A stretch of DNA of 64,000 nt. Origin: Hordeum vulgare subsp. vulgare (lineage: Eukaryota; Streptophyta; Magnoliopsida; Poales; Poaceae). A model generated the notes under the pieces. It was not told the origin of the DNA. It was given only the letters and a program-made list of their open reading frames with translations, and ran no database searches. Shown one piece after another: positions 22,124-33,701 of the stretch. Made by a program: the position numbers and the translations under genes. Numbering within the stretch: the first letter of the stretch is position 1; every line of letters starts with the position of its first letter. The DNA is taken from contig NC_058524.1 of NCBI RefSeq assembly GCF_904849725.1, positions 491,047,763 to 491,111,762 of the forward strand. The letters are read 5' to 3'.

Positions 22124-22142
22124 AACCTTCCCCCCTTAGAAG
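22124..22142 (-). promoter_or_regulatory. Polypurine tract of LARD-like element
   Basis: On the minus strand TTCTAAGGGGGGAAGGTT runs into TGTAACA. The Tekay element has TTCTAAGGGGGGTAGGTT at the same place (44941-44958). Confidence 0.88.
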
Positions 22143-22712
22143 AATCTCGTCCTCGAGATTCCCAGGGTTAGCTTAGCACTACAACTATTACTACTACGCC
22201 TCCTAGAAAAACTTCTGGGTTCTGCCTTAACCCTGCGGTCGAAAACAACCGAGTTAAGAGTAGCAAAATTGGCACACCCAGAGCGAGACACCAATATTGC
22301 GGAATCTACTCTATACGCGGGGATCACTGGGTAGCCCTATCATTTTTAGAAAAAGCAAAATTTCCTTTTTCCGAAAATGCTTGGGGTACCCTGATGAACA
22401 GTGGCCTCCACTCACTGGCGAGTGGGACCAGGGTCCACTAGCAGCCTTCTTCTTCTTCTATCTCCGGCCAACGGCTCTCACTCTCTCTCGCTCCTGCGCC
22501 GCTTGGTGTGTGCCTAGGCACTGCGCACGCCTAGCTCCTAGGGCGTAAAGCACACTACGACGGTAGTGCGCAGCGTGCACGAGGCCGACGCAGAGAGCAC
22601 TCCCATCGCGGGCCAACCCCGGTCGGCCCTGCTCTCGGATTCCCTCTTGGACGCCGGTGATCGAGCAGCGCGCGGCCTCCTGGACCTCGCTCACCGTTTG
22701 CCGGACCGGGGC

Positions 22713-22720
22713 TATAATAG
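22713..22720 (+). promoter_or_regulatory. Candidate TATA box of small plus-strand gene
   Basis: GCTATAATAG in a GC-rich setting, about 100 bp before the ATG at 22816. It is followed by a pyrimidine-rich leader ending CTGATTGCAG, which could also be a splice acceptor. Confidence 0.45.
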
Positions 22721-22815
22721 CGACCTCGGTTCCTCTCTCTATACCTTGCATCCGGCTCACTCCTTCCTCCTCTTCTCCTCTCTTCCTGATTGCAGGAGCA
22801 CGAGGCAAGGCGCTA

Positions 22816-22983
22816 ATGGCGGGCGTGGGGTCGGAGCTGCTCACAATCCTCCTGGCTGGTCTACTGGCGGGGCTGGTCAGCGGCTCGGTGCTACTGTGCG
22901 CGATGATCCTCGATAATCGTTGCGATGTCGTGGCTAAAGAGATAGCTGAGGGTCAACTACGCCGTCTCAAGCAGGCGAAATAA
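22816..22983 (+). CDS. Putative 55-residue single-helix membrane microprotein inside LARD
   Basis: The ORF starts MAGVGSELLTILLAG, has one hydrophobic helix at about residues 8-32 and a charged tail ending RRLKQAK. The helix shows small residues in steps of four (AGLLAGLVSG), a pattern known to favour helix packing in membranes. It lies on the strand opposite the element's own transcription. A TATA-like box (22713) lies about 100 bp upstream, and AATAAA (23203) about 220 bp downstream. The element has lost gag and pol, so this is one of the few open frames left. I recognise no family. It could be a captured host fragment, an antisense accessory gene like those of Tat elements, or chance. A longer in-frame start at 22657 exists but would place the ATG upstream of the TATA-like box. 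Confidence 0.4.
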   Translation: MAGVGSELLTILLAGLLAGLVSGSVLLCAMILDNRCDVVAKEIAEGQLRRLKQAK

Positions 22984-23202
22984 GCGCTGGCGGGGCGGTA
23001 AAGGCGGCTTGTCAACATCGCACCAGATGATGACAGAGGCGCTGCTGGGTCCGGGGAGCGGGTGCAGTCAGCGGAGCTCTATCAGTGTGGAGACCACGCT
23101 GTTGGTTGCTCCTGGCTGAACAACATCCACAAATAGTGAGCACTAGGGGTAGGACTACGATCTAGGCCTTGGTCTGGAAAGGGTTGTAACGGTCTACGCT
23201 GC

Positions 23203-23208
23203 AATAAA
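23203..23208 (+). terminator. Candidate polyadenylation signal AATAAA
   Basis: AATAAA in GCAATAAAATC, about 220 bp after the stop of the small plus-strand ORF and preceded by a TTGTAA-type element. Plant poly(A) signals are loose, so weight is low. Confidence 0.35.
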
Positions 23209-23723
23209 ATCTCTCAGAATCTCTCCGAGATTGCAACACTGCTCACACGATGCGCAAGCAATCTATTTAGACTAATATGCAAGCAGATGTAGAATGCACA
23301 TGATGGCAACATGCAGGCAAAGAAAGAATCACAACAAGCCAATTAAACTAAGGTGTTTTAATGTTAGTGGGAGTATGTACTCCTGGCATACATACACGTG
23401 CACCAACTCGCATTTTATTAGGGACTCTGGGCGAGTCCAGGTTTATTAGGTGTAAGTGCTCTACCAATCAAAATCTTGTTAAGAAGTCCAATGCCAGCTC
23501 TGTTCAATATTTATGCTTAACAAGGTGACAAATGATTCCAGGCACACAGAGCAAACAAAGATACATATCATTACAACAACACACAGGTGCAAGCGGTACA
23601 ACAACACACGTCCCTACTGGGCGGCTACCAACAACGCACTCCAAATAACAACGTCCTAATCCTATATGTGGGCGAAGAAACAGTCTTCGCAGCACACCTA
23701 CGCGCGACATCTTCTGGGTTCGT

Positions 23724-24480
23724 TCACTGTCGAAGCCACCACTGGGCATACTCCTGCTGGGGCACTCCTGGGGGACGAAGGCTGAGCCAACTCTTGTCTA
23801 GGTCTTCGGGCACTTCTATGGGTTGGGACTCAACTGCTGGAGCTGCAAAGGGAGCTTGACAGAACACATCCCAACGACGAAGTCGCCTGATCGCTCCCAG
23901 GATGGAGTTACGATGGATGTCTCCGGGCTGATATGGGTCCACGGGTTGCGAGGGCAATACCAGCTGCGAAGGTGGCACAGAGCCTGGCAATAGGGACTAG
24001 GTTGACTGGGGCTCCACTTGACGGGCAGCACGGTATGCTTCCGCAACAACCCGCGTGGCGTCCTGATCCACGGCCTTGAGCTCTTTGAGAATGCCGAAGA
24101 GCAACAATCCCTGGGCAGCACCAAACTAGATCAGTCAAGCTATTGTTCGGTCTGCATCTTTGACTGTGCCGAAGGAATTGCAGCCTGTGTCCAATGGAGG
24201 GGGACAATAGCAAAGTTCCTGCATCTCCGCCACTTGTGGAAACTGAAGCCGAAGATGGGTGATAGCTTCCGCAGTGGCTATCTGGACAGCCAACTCAAGA
24301 GTGGGCATGGGATGGCCACGAATATTCGTGGGTTTCCCATCTGCTGCTGGCCCTGGGTTGATATGCACCTTTGCATAGAACCGGCAAAGATGGGGGACGG
24401 GTTCCGACTGGAACACCAAATACACTGGGGACTTACTAAGGCCAAAGGCTCAGGAGAGCAGACTAGAAAGGATGGGCGGG
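23724..24480 (-). pseudogene. Decayed ORF of unknown function (homolog of the Tekay pre-gag ORF)
   Basis: In one minus-strand frame from about 24480 to 23724 I read VYLVFQSE, then PTLELAVQIATAEAITHLRL and EMQELCYCPPPLD, three stops near 24134, 24125 and 23994, then GAIRRLRRWDVFCQAPFAAP and VPQQEYAQWWLRQ. The middle part aligns with TPELAIEFAAIEALTNLRF and EMQTHPGFFHYPNL in the ORF at 39428-40264. Both ORFs come first after the PBS. The conserved frame points to past selection as a protein. Function is unknown; an RNA-binding or Gag-like role is only a guess. The copy is inactive. Confidence 0.7.
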
Positions 24481-24912
24481 AAGCCAGCATGACCTTTGGC
24501 TAGGGTTCGGCTGTGGAAAGTGGGTGTCTTGGAGGAACTGGCCATGGCTGCTGGTTTGGGGATACTAGTCTGGGTTCTCTTGCAAGGCTATGGCTTACTG
24601 GGTGGTGAGAGCTACGGCTCACAAGTGGGAAGGGTTTAAATAGACAGTCGGGCTAGAGCACAACAAGATGGCGTATATCCTTCTCGTGTCGGGTAGAAGA
24701 TACACTCGCATGGCCGACAACTGGGTAGGGTCTCGTCCAATCTAGAGTGGATGGATGGGCGGACAACTGGGTAGGGATAAGTCCATTCCGACTGCGCCAT
24801 TTATTGGTCAATAGTGGCCATGTCGGATGCCAGAGACATGTCAAATCTATCGGGCTCACTACTGGACGATTCTAAGGTGGTCTGGGTGCTAGGGTAACCT
24901 ATAGCCAGCCTA

Positions 24913-24925
24913 GCTCTAATACCAA
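24913..24925 (-). promoter_or_regulatory. Primer-binding site of LARD-like element
   Basis: On the minus strand TTGGTATTAGAGC, four bases after the LTR end. It matches the initiator Met tRNA 3' end pattern TGGTATCAGAGC with one change. The Tekay element has TTGGTATCAGAGCC, also after four bases. Confidence 0.88.
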
Positions 24926-24929
24926 CTCT

Positions 24930-27900
24930 TGTGGCACATAGATAGAGGGCTGACACACGTCCGTCCCCAGGATAGGACCGGACGCACGTCAAGAGCATGA
25001 TACAGAAATTCCAGGCAAATATGGCTTTATTAATATGATGGGGTGTAACAATACTGTTGCTTACAACAATATTACATGACTCAAAGGCTAGCTAAGTGGA
25101 AGCATAGGTCTGGATACAGCGGCATTGACGTCCCTGGCTGGGCTCCATAACTCGCACGATTGGCTTGGTTACGATCTAGCACGACGAGTCTTCTCTTGCA
25201 ACTGGCCACGTGCAAGGCCAGGTGAGTACTTTGAATGTACTCGCAAGACAACCAAATACATAGCATCCAAACAAGCAGATAACAAAGCAAGCATAATAGT
25301 TATATAATAGCTATTCTAAGCAGGGCATGGCATTAACAGGAAAGATATAAATCAAGCATAGCATGACATGGACTGAACATACAATCTATCTCACTAGCAT
25401 GACAAAGATCACAACAAGTGCTTAACTAACGTATTGTCACCGAACATCAACTTACTCTCTTCTGGGTTGTACCACAACCCTTGACATACTCGTAATCCAA
25501 TCTGAACGGATCACATCACACGGTCATCTGACCAGTCATCATGTAGCCTTCTCTTGGCTAACACATCATGTTATCAACATCCTCTGATGTTCTCATGAGA
25601 TGGGTTCTTCCATCATTGCTAACATTGATATGGTTGACTCTCTACTAAGGTCTGATCGGGCTGTCCATTACCGTGGACTCGGCTATTTGAATAGGTTTGA
25701 CACTCTGCAGAGGTTGCACACTTTACCCATACTCTGGAGCACTCACCTCGCGATCCCATTCGGGTGGACCATCATTGCTCCAACGAAAGTTTCCTGACAC
25801 GTGACTCTCTCATCATATCCCCGGCAACCACTCCCTTCCGGAGTCCTGCCCTGGGTGGCCATGTGTCCTCATGACACCTGTGTCCTCATGACACCTGCCA
25901 ACGTCGTGGCCAAACAAAATTGTCCCAACCGGGGACGGGTACCCAACTCAACTTAACTGGGCTCACAGGGTTATCACCGCCTACCTGATCAGGGTCAGCG
26001 AGCGTGCATAACCCTCCCTCTTTGGGGCATATCAGTGAGAGATCACGCGATCAGCTCAAGTCATGGTTGTCCCATATCGACAAGATGTGGTTGTGCGGAT
26101 GGGCCCGGACAGGTGACTCTGATCAACCAACTAGGTATCTTATCTTCGAATAATATGTCACAACTGACACTCCGATGTCACAGCAATCCAATAATCTCTA
26201 GCCACTACTGTTGAACTACATTCATAAACTGTCGGATAAAACACAAAGTAATCATTGACAGTAATCTCAACAGTATAATATAAATAGAAAACTATTACTT
26301 GATTGATTATAACTGTAGGTGGGACCTTCGGAACCCTCACATAAAATCAGCAAATAAATCGGTAGCCACCAGAACGGTCTTTACAACACAGATCTGGGAC
26401 ATTACCGGAATAATTGAACCCTGGCTCAAGACAGCTGGAAAGCAGCTCAGAGCATGAGACGGTGTTGGTAAGAAGTAGCAGCTCCCTAAGATGGACGAAG
26501 CACAACTCAGAGCATAGGGTCACCGCTACGAAAATAAATACAACAGTTGCCCGTGACGGCCGAAAAGCAGCTCAGAACACGGGACAACTGTTGAGAAGAG
26601 AAATATAACATTGGCATCCACCCCGGACGGACGGAAACAACACAGACTCAGGCATGGTGCCATTATTGAAGGAAATGTGAGCAAGGGTTCGTCAGCGTCA
26701 CACACAGCACCTCACTATGTACTCGGACATAAGCATTATAGATTAAATATGCAGGAGCACATCCGAGGGCGTATGTTGGATGAAAAGCAATACTAGGAAC
26801 TATTATTAATGTCATCACAGTTATATGCAAATGCAGGCTAACAGGGGGTACAGACAAACACACATAGTGCAAGCAAAGTTATCACGCAAGACTGGAGCTC
26901 ATAGCAAGAGGTTGGCTTGCCTGGGGGTTGACGAATACTCCGGGAAGAAGCGCAATAAAACACCGGAGAGCTTTGTCGGAGAGGGTTTCCCTCTCGGAAG
27001 GCTCAAACAAAGGCAAGGGCAAAATGTTTATTTCTACTGTAGAAACACATCATGAAAATAATGATATCAAGACGGGCTCGACGAGACGAAGATGTGGGCG
27101 GTGGTTTTACCTCAGTCGGAGCTACGGGCGAAAAGTTACGGACGTTCATTCATTAGGCGGTGAAACAAACAGAATCTGTTCATTTCAGTCCTTAGCGAGT
27201 GAACGTTCACAACCTAAGCGGTTCGGCTGGCAGGGCTGAAAAAGAAAGCGTATTTTGGAAAATACGCTTTCGGTAAACCGAAAGCGCACTTTTGAAAATA
27301 CGCTTTCGGTAAACCGATAGCACACTTCACCATTTATGCTTTCACTTAAAATGCGCGGGCCCAGGGTTGACTTCCTCTCTCTCACTTACACCTGGGGCCC
27401 ACCCATCTTTCTCTCTCCTCTCTTCTCCTTCCATCTCTCCTGCCCGACGCCTTCTCCTTCCTCTCGCCGCTGGGACATGGGAGATTGGGCCGCTGCCCAG
27501 CCGGCGACTGGCGGCCGCGGGAGCGCCGGCCAGCGGGTGCAGGAGCTCCGCCACTCCGCGGCGAGCTCGCCTGTGGCCACGGGGTCGGCTAGGGTGGCCC
27601 GTAGCGCTGGCGCCGCATCCAGAGAGGGACGTAGGTGGGCGACGCCAGCAGGGCTTCTCGACACAAACGAAGGGCGGCGGTGGCTTCACCAGCTTCTAGA
27701 GGGACTCTGACCGAAGAGAGGGGAGAGGGGGAGCACTCTGGGGCTGACTTCGCCATGGGGACCCGATGAGAGCTCTCGACCATTGGAGGGGCAGGGAGCT
27801 CCTGGAGCTCAATTAGGAGGGGGAATGGGACTGCGGGAACTCGATGGTCGACAGGGGGGACTCGGGACATGCCTAAATACCCTCAGGAGGGAGCTCTCGC

Positions 27901-29406
27901 GACATCGGGAGAAGCTCCGAGAATCCATGGCGGGATTCCCTTTGGTGCACGCCTCCAGGGGCAAGAGGACGAGGGGGAGAGGGTTTGAGAGCGTGCGGGA
28001 GAGCAGTGATGATCTTGCCGACACCTTGAGACAAGATAGAACCCACTGTAGTTGAGCTCCCGTCAACTCGAACGCACAGAGCTCTGTTTTGGCATGCTCT
28101 GCCCATGGTCACCACGTGGCCATGGCCTTGCCTTGCCCCTCAAGCTATCAAACCTTGTCTAGGTTGTTCTCAAGCAACACTGAGCTGCACTATGCATCTG
28201 CATAACCATGGGCGGCAATGAGGTGACCAAACCAAGGTCAAACAGTCTCCAACAACAAGGTGTTTGTGTTGTGGTGTCACCACCACAGTGCACCTCTTGG
28301 CATGATATTTTGCTGAGGTTTACCACTCACTAAGGTCACTATACTGGCAAAAATTCAGCACCATCCAATAAGCCTATGGGGTACTTCCTTTGTAACTTGG
28401 CATACTAACCAGAAATGAAGAAGATGATGCTGGGGTTAAATGGCTAAACGGAAATGGCTGAAATTTGGAGGAGACTCATGATTTACGCATATGAAGGCAC
28501 TGGCAAAGATTCATACCATTTGCACAAATATAAATGGTACTTCCTTCACAATGCTTCAATCTGGACAGAATCTTAAATAATTTGCTGGGGAAGAATGGGA
28601 TGATCAAATGGGCTAAATTTTGGCGGACAAGGATTATTTAACATGAGGAACAACTTTGCAAAGTTTAAACTCAAGAGGAACAAGGAAACAAGCACTTCCT
28701 TTACAAATAGAAGATCTGGACGGAATTTGCAAAGGGACATTGTGCTCAATTTTTGAATTGAGGAACTTGATATTTTGATGGAAATGGTGATTATATGGAT
28801 ATGAGAAGCTCCACAAATTAATTGGGATTTTTCCTAGCTACCAAAATGGTAGGTCCTTTTGAAAGGCTCCAAAATGCTATATTGGCATAAAATAGGAAAA
28901 TGCAATTTTCCTTTATTCTATAATGGCCAATATTTTGTGAGAGATCAATAGGATCACAAAGAAAACCTCTACCAAATTTTATGAGCATTGGAGATGGATA
29001 GCTATTTTCTTGGATTTAATTCCTTGGAGAAGCAGAAACAGGAATTAATTCCCAAGGGGAAATATTGCATATGACCTGGCAATATTTTTTCACATCTGGG
29101 GTCTATGAGGGAATGATGATCACTGGGAAGACCTGGAGGATCAATAGAGCAATGGAAATGATGGCTGCTTTGAAAACACAAAGACAGGATTCCCAGTTCC
29201 AATATTTCGGAGCTAGGGTTTCCAAGAGGTTCGGAGTTTACTCAACAAGGACAAGAGGGCACAAGGATATGGGAAAAGCACGGAGAGGCTGAGGGTAGAC
29301 TGGGTTCACCTGGTCATTTCCCAAATTCCAGAGGAATAATCCGGGAGAGAAAGCTAGGAAGGAATAACAGCAGAAAAATCGATAATCCGATTTTTGGGGT
29401 GTTACA
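24930..29406 (-). repeat. 5' LTR of LARD-like element (4477 bp)
   Basis: Near-identical partner of 17657-22123. Differences include an extra copy of about 40 bp of the AAAATACGCTTTCGGTAAACC hairpin unit (27270-27318) and 6 G instead of 13 G at about 27854. The core homologous to Tekay lies at about 25600-26120. Confidence 0.9.
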
Positions 29407-29411
29407 CTCTT

Positions 29412-30015
29412 TACTCGTTCCGTAATATAAGATCCCCTGACTAACTCCTTAGTCACATTGCTTGCAAGCTTATTGTGATGTTGTATTACCGAGATGCCCC
29501 AGAGACACCTCTTCGTCAAACGGAGAGACAAATCCGAGACTCGATCCATGCCAACCCAACAGACACCCATGGAGATACCTGTAGAGTACCTTTATGATCA
29601 ACCAGTTACGAAGTGACGTTTGATACACACAAGGCATTCCTCTGGTGTCAGGGAGTTGCATGATCTCATGGCCTTAGGACCAAATACTTGACATGAAGAA
29701 AGCAGTAGCAATAAACTAAGTGATACGATCAAATTCTATGCTTATGGTTTGGGTCTTATCCATCACATCATTCTCCTAATGATGTGATCCCATTATCAAA
29801 TGACAACTCAAGGCTCTGGTTAGGAAACCATAACCATGTTTGATCAATTATATAATATAGTAAGGCTCACTAGGGATATGGTGTTGTTTATGTATCCACA
29901 CATGTATCGGAGTTTCCGGTCAATACAATTCTAGCATGGATAATAAATGATTATCATGAACATGGAAATATGATAATTACCAATTTAATATTGCCTCTAG
30001 GGCATATTTCCAACA
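29412..30015 (-). repeat. Angela-type LTR segment, 5' end
   Basis: This segment resumes the LTR from 17656. On the minus strand it starts TGTTGGAAATATGCCC at 30015. It abuts the DUF4283-type remnant, so the Angela-type element (-) was inserted into that gene copy. Confidence 0.88.
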
Positions 30016-30438
30016 TCCTTCATATCCTGCTCCATCTTCCCCAGCGGTTGTCCAAACAGCCGAAACCAGATTGGCATCTCAATGAACTCATATTGTTCGA
30101 TACATTTGCTTGGCACGAAATCCACCGTCGCCACAATTTCATTACCGAACATCCACAGTCCATCCTCAAGCGCCTTCTATTTCCCAAACTCATGCTTTAA
30201 TATAAACAAAGAAAATGTTGCCCTCCAGTTCCTTGCACTCTAAACCCTTCAAGGGGCACTAACATTGGTCCACGGATAAGGAAAATGCCTCTAGGTGTAC
30301 AAGCTTCTCAGGCATCATCTTCCCCACAACCTGGATCTCCCCCTTATCCTCCGCGCTCGACGTCCATCAGATTTTCAATCCCTTCCTCTCCTACTCAAAA
30401 AGCTTTATCTTCTCCATCAATTCCGCCATCCTCTCCAT
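30016..30438 (-). pseudogene. DUF4283-type gene remnant, truncated by Angela-type LTR
   Basis: From the ATG at 30438 the minus strand reads MERMAELMEKIKLFE, a stop, KGEIQVVGKMMPEK, CPLKGLECKELEGNIFF, then after a frameshift ALEDGLWMFGNEIVATVDFV, EQYEFIEMPIWFRLFGQPLG. The pattern 'ALEDG-W-F ... F--MPIW-RLFG-PLG' is typical of the DUF4283 domain found in plant LINE ORF1 proteins and related zinc-knuckle proteins. Stops and at least one frameshift break the frame. The zinc knuckle that should follow is missing, because the sequence ends at the LTR (30015). The rest may lie left of the window or be deleted. It could be a LINE remnant or a domesticated relative. Confidence 0.65.
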
Positions 30439-31357
30439 GGTTGCACCTCCAAACTGCCCGAAATCAGAACCCTATGAATGGTATTTTTCAATCATGTGCC
30501 CTAGGGTAAACACGAAAGGCCTATGATGGGGTACATGGGATGCACGCGAGAAGGAGGATCATGCATAGCGGTTGCAGCACTTTGTTGAGATGAGATGGCA
30601 ACAAGATTTGGTCGACTAGGACAAACGCAAGAAGGACACCAGTAGAAAAGTTGATCGCCTCCGAACACCAATTGTCACCAATGTGGCACGAACTTTCCAC
30701 CAGATCTAGTATCTAGAATCCGTAGGTGTGTTGATCTGAGGGACAATTTTTCAGCTTGCTTGATCAAACTACCAGAAACACGTCGCACTGGAAGACGGAC
30801 GAACTGAGTGAACCGCCATTCACATAGGAGAAAAAAATCACCAGAGGCCACTTTAGTCCCTCTACGTCCAAATACCCGGAATATGATCACTAAACTTGTC
30901 AAAGGGGTTCATCTACGGTCCGTCTATGGTTTTGTGTATGTATTTCATTGAGTTGGCATATGATTGACCTGTCAATCTCTATGTTGCAGTGACTGTAGAC
31001 ATCACGGCATCACATTTTATGAAACAAACTCGTAAGGACCAATCTGTCAGCTGGAGTAAAAGAAATAAAAGTGAGGAACAATATATACACGTAAAGGGGT
31101 TTTGAACCGCACACCTATTGGTTGTCACGCCATGCTTTAGCTACTACAACCAACTACATTGTGTATCTACTAACCTAACACAATTAATTTTATATATAAC
31201 GTCGTTAGTCAGAGCCACGACGCCATCGCATGCGACGTCGATGCAGCGACATGATCAGGGTCATCGCCCTGTTCTTCCTTGCTAGTGGCCTCTTCGGATT
31301 CCTCAACCGAGTCCATTAGCGAGGAAGAGCGGGGAGGTGCTCCTCATCATGCCGCGG
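30439..31357. other. Unassigned DNA
   Basis: No recognisable gene or LTR. Part of it (about 30840-31200) has the look of an old DNA transposon or intergenic spacer (GGCCACTTTAGTCCCTC and AT-rich stretches), but I found no paired terminal repeat. Confidence 0.4.
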
Positions 31358-33701
31358 TGAAAGCACAATTTCTCCCTAGGGTGGTTTTGATAATTGATCA
31401 CAACATATGCATCATTGGACTAATATAATTTCTAAGTATATTTCAGAAAAAGTTCAAAACATGTTATGGCTTAACGTTGATGTGGAGATGCCCCTCGATG
31501 CAAGAAAGGAACAATGTTGGATCAAGCTTCAAGCTAGAAGACTCTTCATTTTATATTTGTGAGAAATCACTTTTGAGTCCATAGGAAAGCCAATACTATT
31601 AAAAGGGATAATTAGATTTATGCCCCTAGTTGTGTCCCACTCGGTTGTTTTACCCTTAATTTCCAAAAATCACTTGTTCTGTCCAAGTCAGTTTGCTCCT
31701 CTTATGCTTTTTCCCTTTGACCGTTTGATCATCAGTTTGAAAAATTCATAACTAATTCATACTGAATCAAAAAAATGCAAATAAAATACCAAAATGTTCG
31801 GAAAAACATCACCTATATGTGAGTGTCATTTTCATTCATTACAAAGGTGTTGGAAAGTGCCCATCCAAGTTTTAGCTCTTATGATACCACCATGAATAGT
31901 AAAATATAAAAAAAACTAAAAAATGGTGGCAAAAATGGTAAAGTTTTTAACTGCTAGCTAAATTTCATGAGTGAACGACATTTGTGGAAGTCGTGGCAAA
32001 AGAAACAATAAGCACTCAAGAATAGATTTTTTTTGGCCATGACTTCCACGAATGTCGTTCCGTGATGAAACTTGGCAAGCACTTACAATATTTGTCATTC
32101 TTTGCCACCAATTATTTTTTAGATTTTTTTATTTTTTAATATTTTACTATTCATGATGGTATCATGAGAGCTAAAACTCAGATCGGCACTTATCAACACC
32201 TTTGTCATGAATGCAAATGACACTCACATATAGGTGATGTTTTTCCGAACATTTTGGTATGTTATTTGCATTTTTCTGATTCAGTATGAATTAGTTACGA
32301 AGTTTGCAAACTGACGGTCAAAGGGTCAAAGGGCAAAAGCATAAGAGGAGGAAGTGACTTGGACAGAACCGGTGACTTTTGGAAATTAGGGGTAAAACAG
32401 CCGAGTGGGACAAACTAGGGGCATAAATCTAATTATCCCCTATTAAAAGGGGGTGAGGTAGTAAAATGAACTGATTGCTCAAATGCTCAAAGTTAGCCAC
32501 CAAAACACTCAATCATTTTTCGCACATATCCACTCTATCGAGATCCAAATACACAAATTCGGTGTCACCAACATTTCCATATCGGACCCATCAAGTTTGA
32601 CCTCAGACAGAATCCCTACTCATTCCCACCAAATCGGTGCAACTGAAACCAAGTCGGTGCTACCAAGTTCAGTGTGACCATCATTCTGTTGCCAAGTTAC
32701 ACAAAATCAGAATTTCTGAGTTTGAGTATCGGTGCCACCGAGTTTGGCCATCTGACCGGTAGTCACCTTTTCGGTGCCACCGAGTTCCGTATATCGGTCT
32801 CACCGAGATTCAAAAGTTCACACTTTTAGTGCTAATCGGTACCACCGAGTTTTCAACTTTGTTGTCACCGAGTTTTCCCTTTTGTGTGTAACAGTTGGAT
32901 TTTGGTTGCTACCTATATATACCCTTTCACCCACCTCCCATTGTGGGAGAAGCACTCAGAACACACACTTCATTACGAGATCCATTTTCTGAGAGTGAAC
33001 CACCAACTCATGTGTTGATACCAAGACATTCCAATCCTACCATTTGAAAGTTGATATCTAGCCTCCCCAAACTGCTTTCCACCAAATCAACCTCTCGTAC
33101 CCATGCATATTTTGTGAGAAAGTGATTTGTGTTGAGGAGACTATATTTAGAAGCACAAGAGCAAGGAGTTCATTGATCTACCACGTCTATTACCTTTTGG
33201 AGGGTGGTGCCTCCTAGATTGGTTAGGTGTCGCTTGGGAGCCTCCTACTTCATGTTGTGGAGTTGAACCAAGATGTTTGTAAGGGCAAGGATATCGCCTA
33301 CTTTGTTAAGATCTACCGTGAGTAAGGCTAGTCCTCCGTGGACGGAAGTCGTGGTGGAATAGACAAGGCCGCTTCTTTGGGGACCCTCCATGGACTCTCG
33401 CAGTCGTTACCCTCCATGGGTTGAAGTCTCCACTAAAATGGACGTACGATAGCGCCACCTATCAGAACCATGCCAAAAATCGCTGTGTCAACCTCATGTG
33501 TTTGATCTCCCTACCTTACTCCTCTAGTGTACACTAGCATGTTTTACTTTCCACTGCTATACTATTAGAATTGCATGTGTAGGGTGTACTTGACTTGTTA
33601 TAACTGTCGTAGCTGCCTCTCAAGTAAAATTGGGAAAAGGCAAAAAAATTATCTTGTCAAGTAGTCTAATCACCCCCCCTCTAGACATACTTCCGATCCT
33701 A
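31358..33701 (+). repeat. Old Copia-like LTR (SIRE/Maximus type?), split by foldback element
   Basis: Starts TGAAAGCACAATTTCTCCC and ends near CACCCCCCCTCTAGACATAC. This start and end pattern I associate with SIRE/Maximus-type Copia LTRs of Triticeae. Without the foldback element it is about 1.5 kb. A TATA-like CTATATATACCC lies at about 32922. Many copies of a short inverted motif, TCGGTGCCACCGAG and variants, occur at 32560-32880. No PBS follows, so it may be a solo or truncated LTR; I could not identify a clear TSD. Confidence 0.45.
31605..32439. mobile_element. Mutator-type foldback element, 835 bp, 9-bp TSD
   Basis: Starts GGGATAATTAGATTTATGCC and ends with its inverse, GGCATAAATCTAATTATCCC. 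The 9-bp TSD CTATTAAAA flanks it (31596-31604 and 32440-32448). The two halves are complementary almost to the centre (about 32020), with arms near 400 bp; inner arms around ACGACATTTGTGGAAGTCGT also pair with CATGACTTCCACGAATGTCG. There is no coding sequence. Nine-base TSDs are the rule for Mutator-like elements, so this is probably a non-autonomous MULE. A transcript would fold into long double-stranded RNA. Confidence 0.9.

Larger units (their letters stand above)
17657..29406 (-). mobile_element. LARD-like non-autonomous Gypsy element (11.75 kb, 4.47-kb LTRs)
   Basis: Two LTRs of 4467 and 4477 bp flank only 2806 bp of internal DNA. Orientation is minus: at the right end of the internal part the minus strand reads TTGGTATTAGAGC (PBS), and at the left end CTAAGGGGGGAAGGTT (PPT) before TGTAACACC. 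This matches the published LARD class of barley and relatives (LTRs about 4.5 kb, no pol). No protease, reverse transcriptase or integrase is visible. What remains is a decayed ORF related to the pre-gag ORF of the Tekay element here, and a small plus-strand ORF. LTR ends, PBS, PPT and an LTR core are shared with the Tekay element at 35784-48350, its likely helper family. Confidence 0.88.

Noticed and set aside
24018..24503. 161-codon plus-strand frame in the LARD internal part
   Set aside because: It is the shadow of the minus-strand ORF that has a homolog in the Tekay element.
30840..31200. DNA transposon ends (GGCCACTTTAGTCCCTC)
   Set aside because: I could not find the matching inverted end or a TSD.
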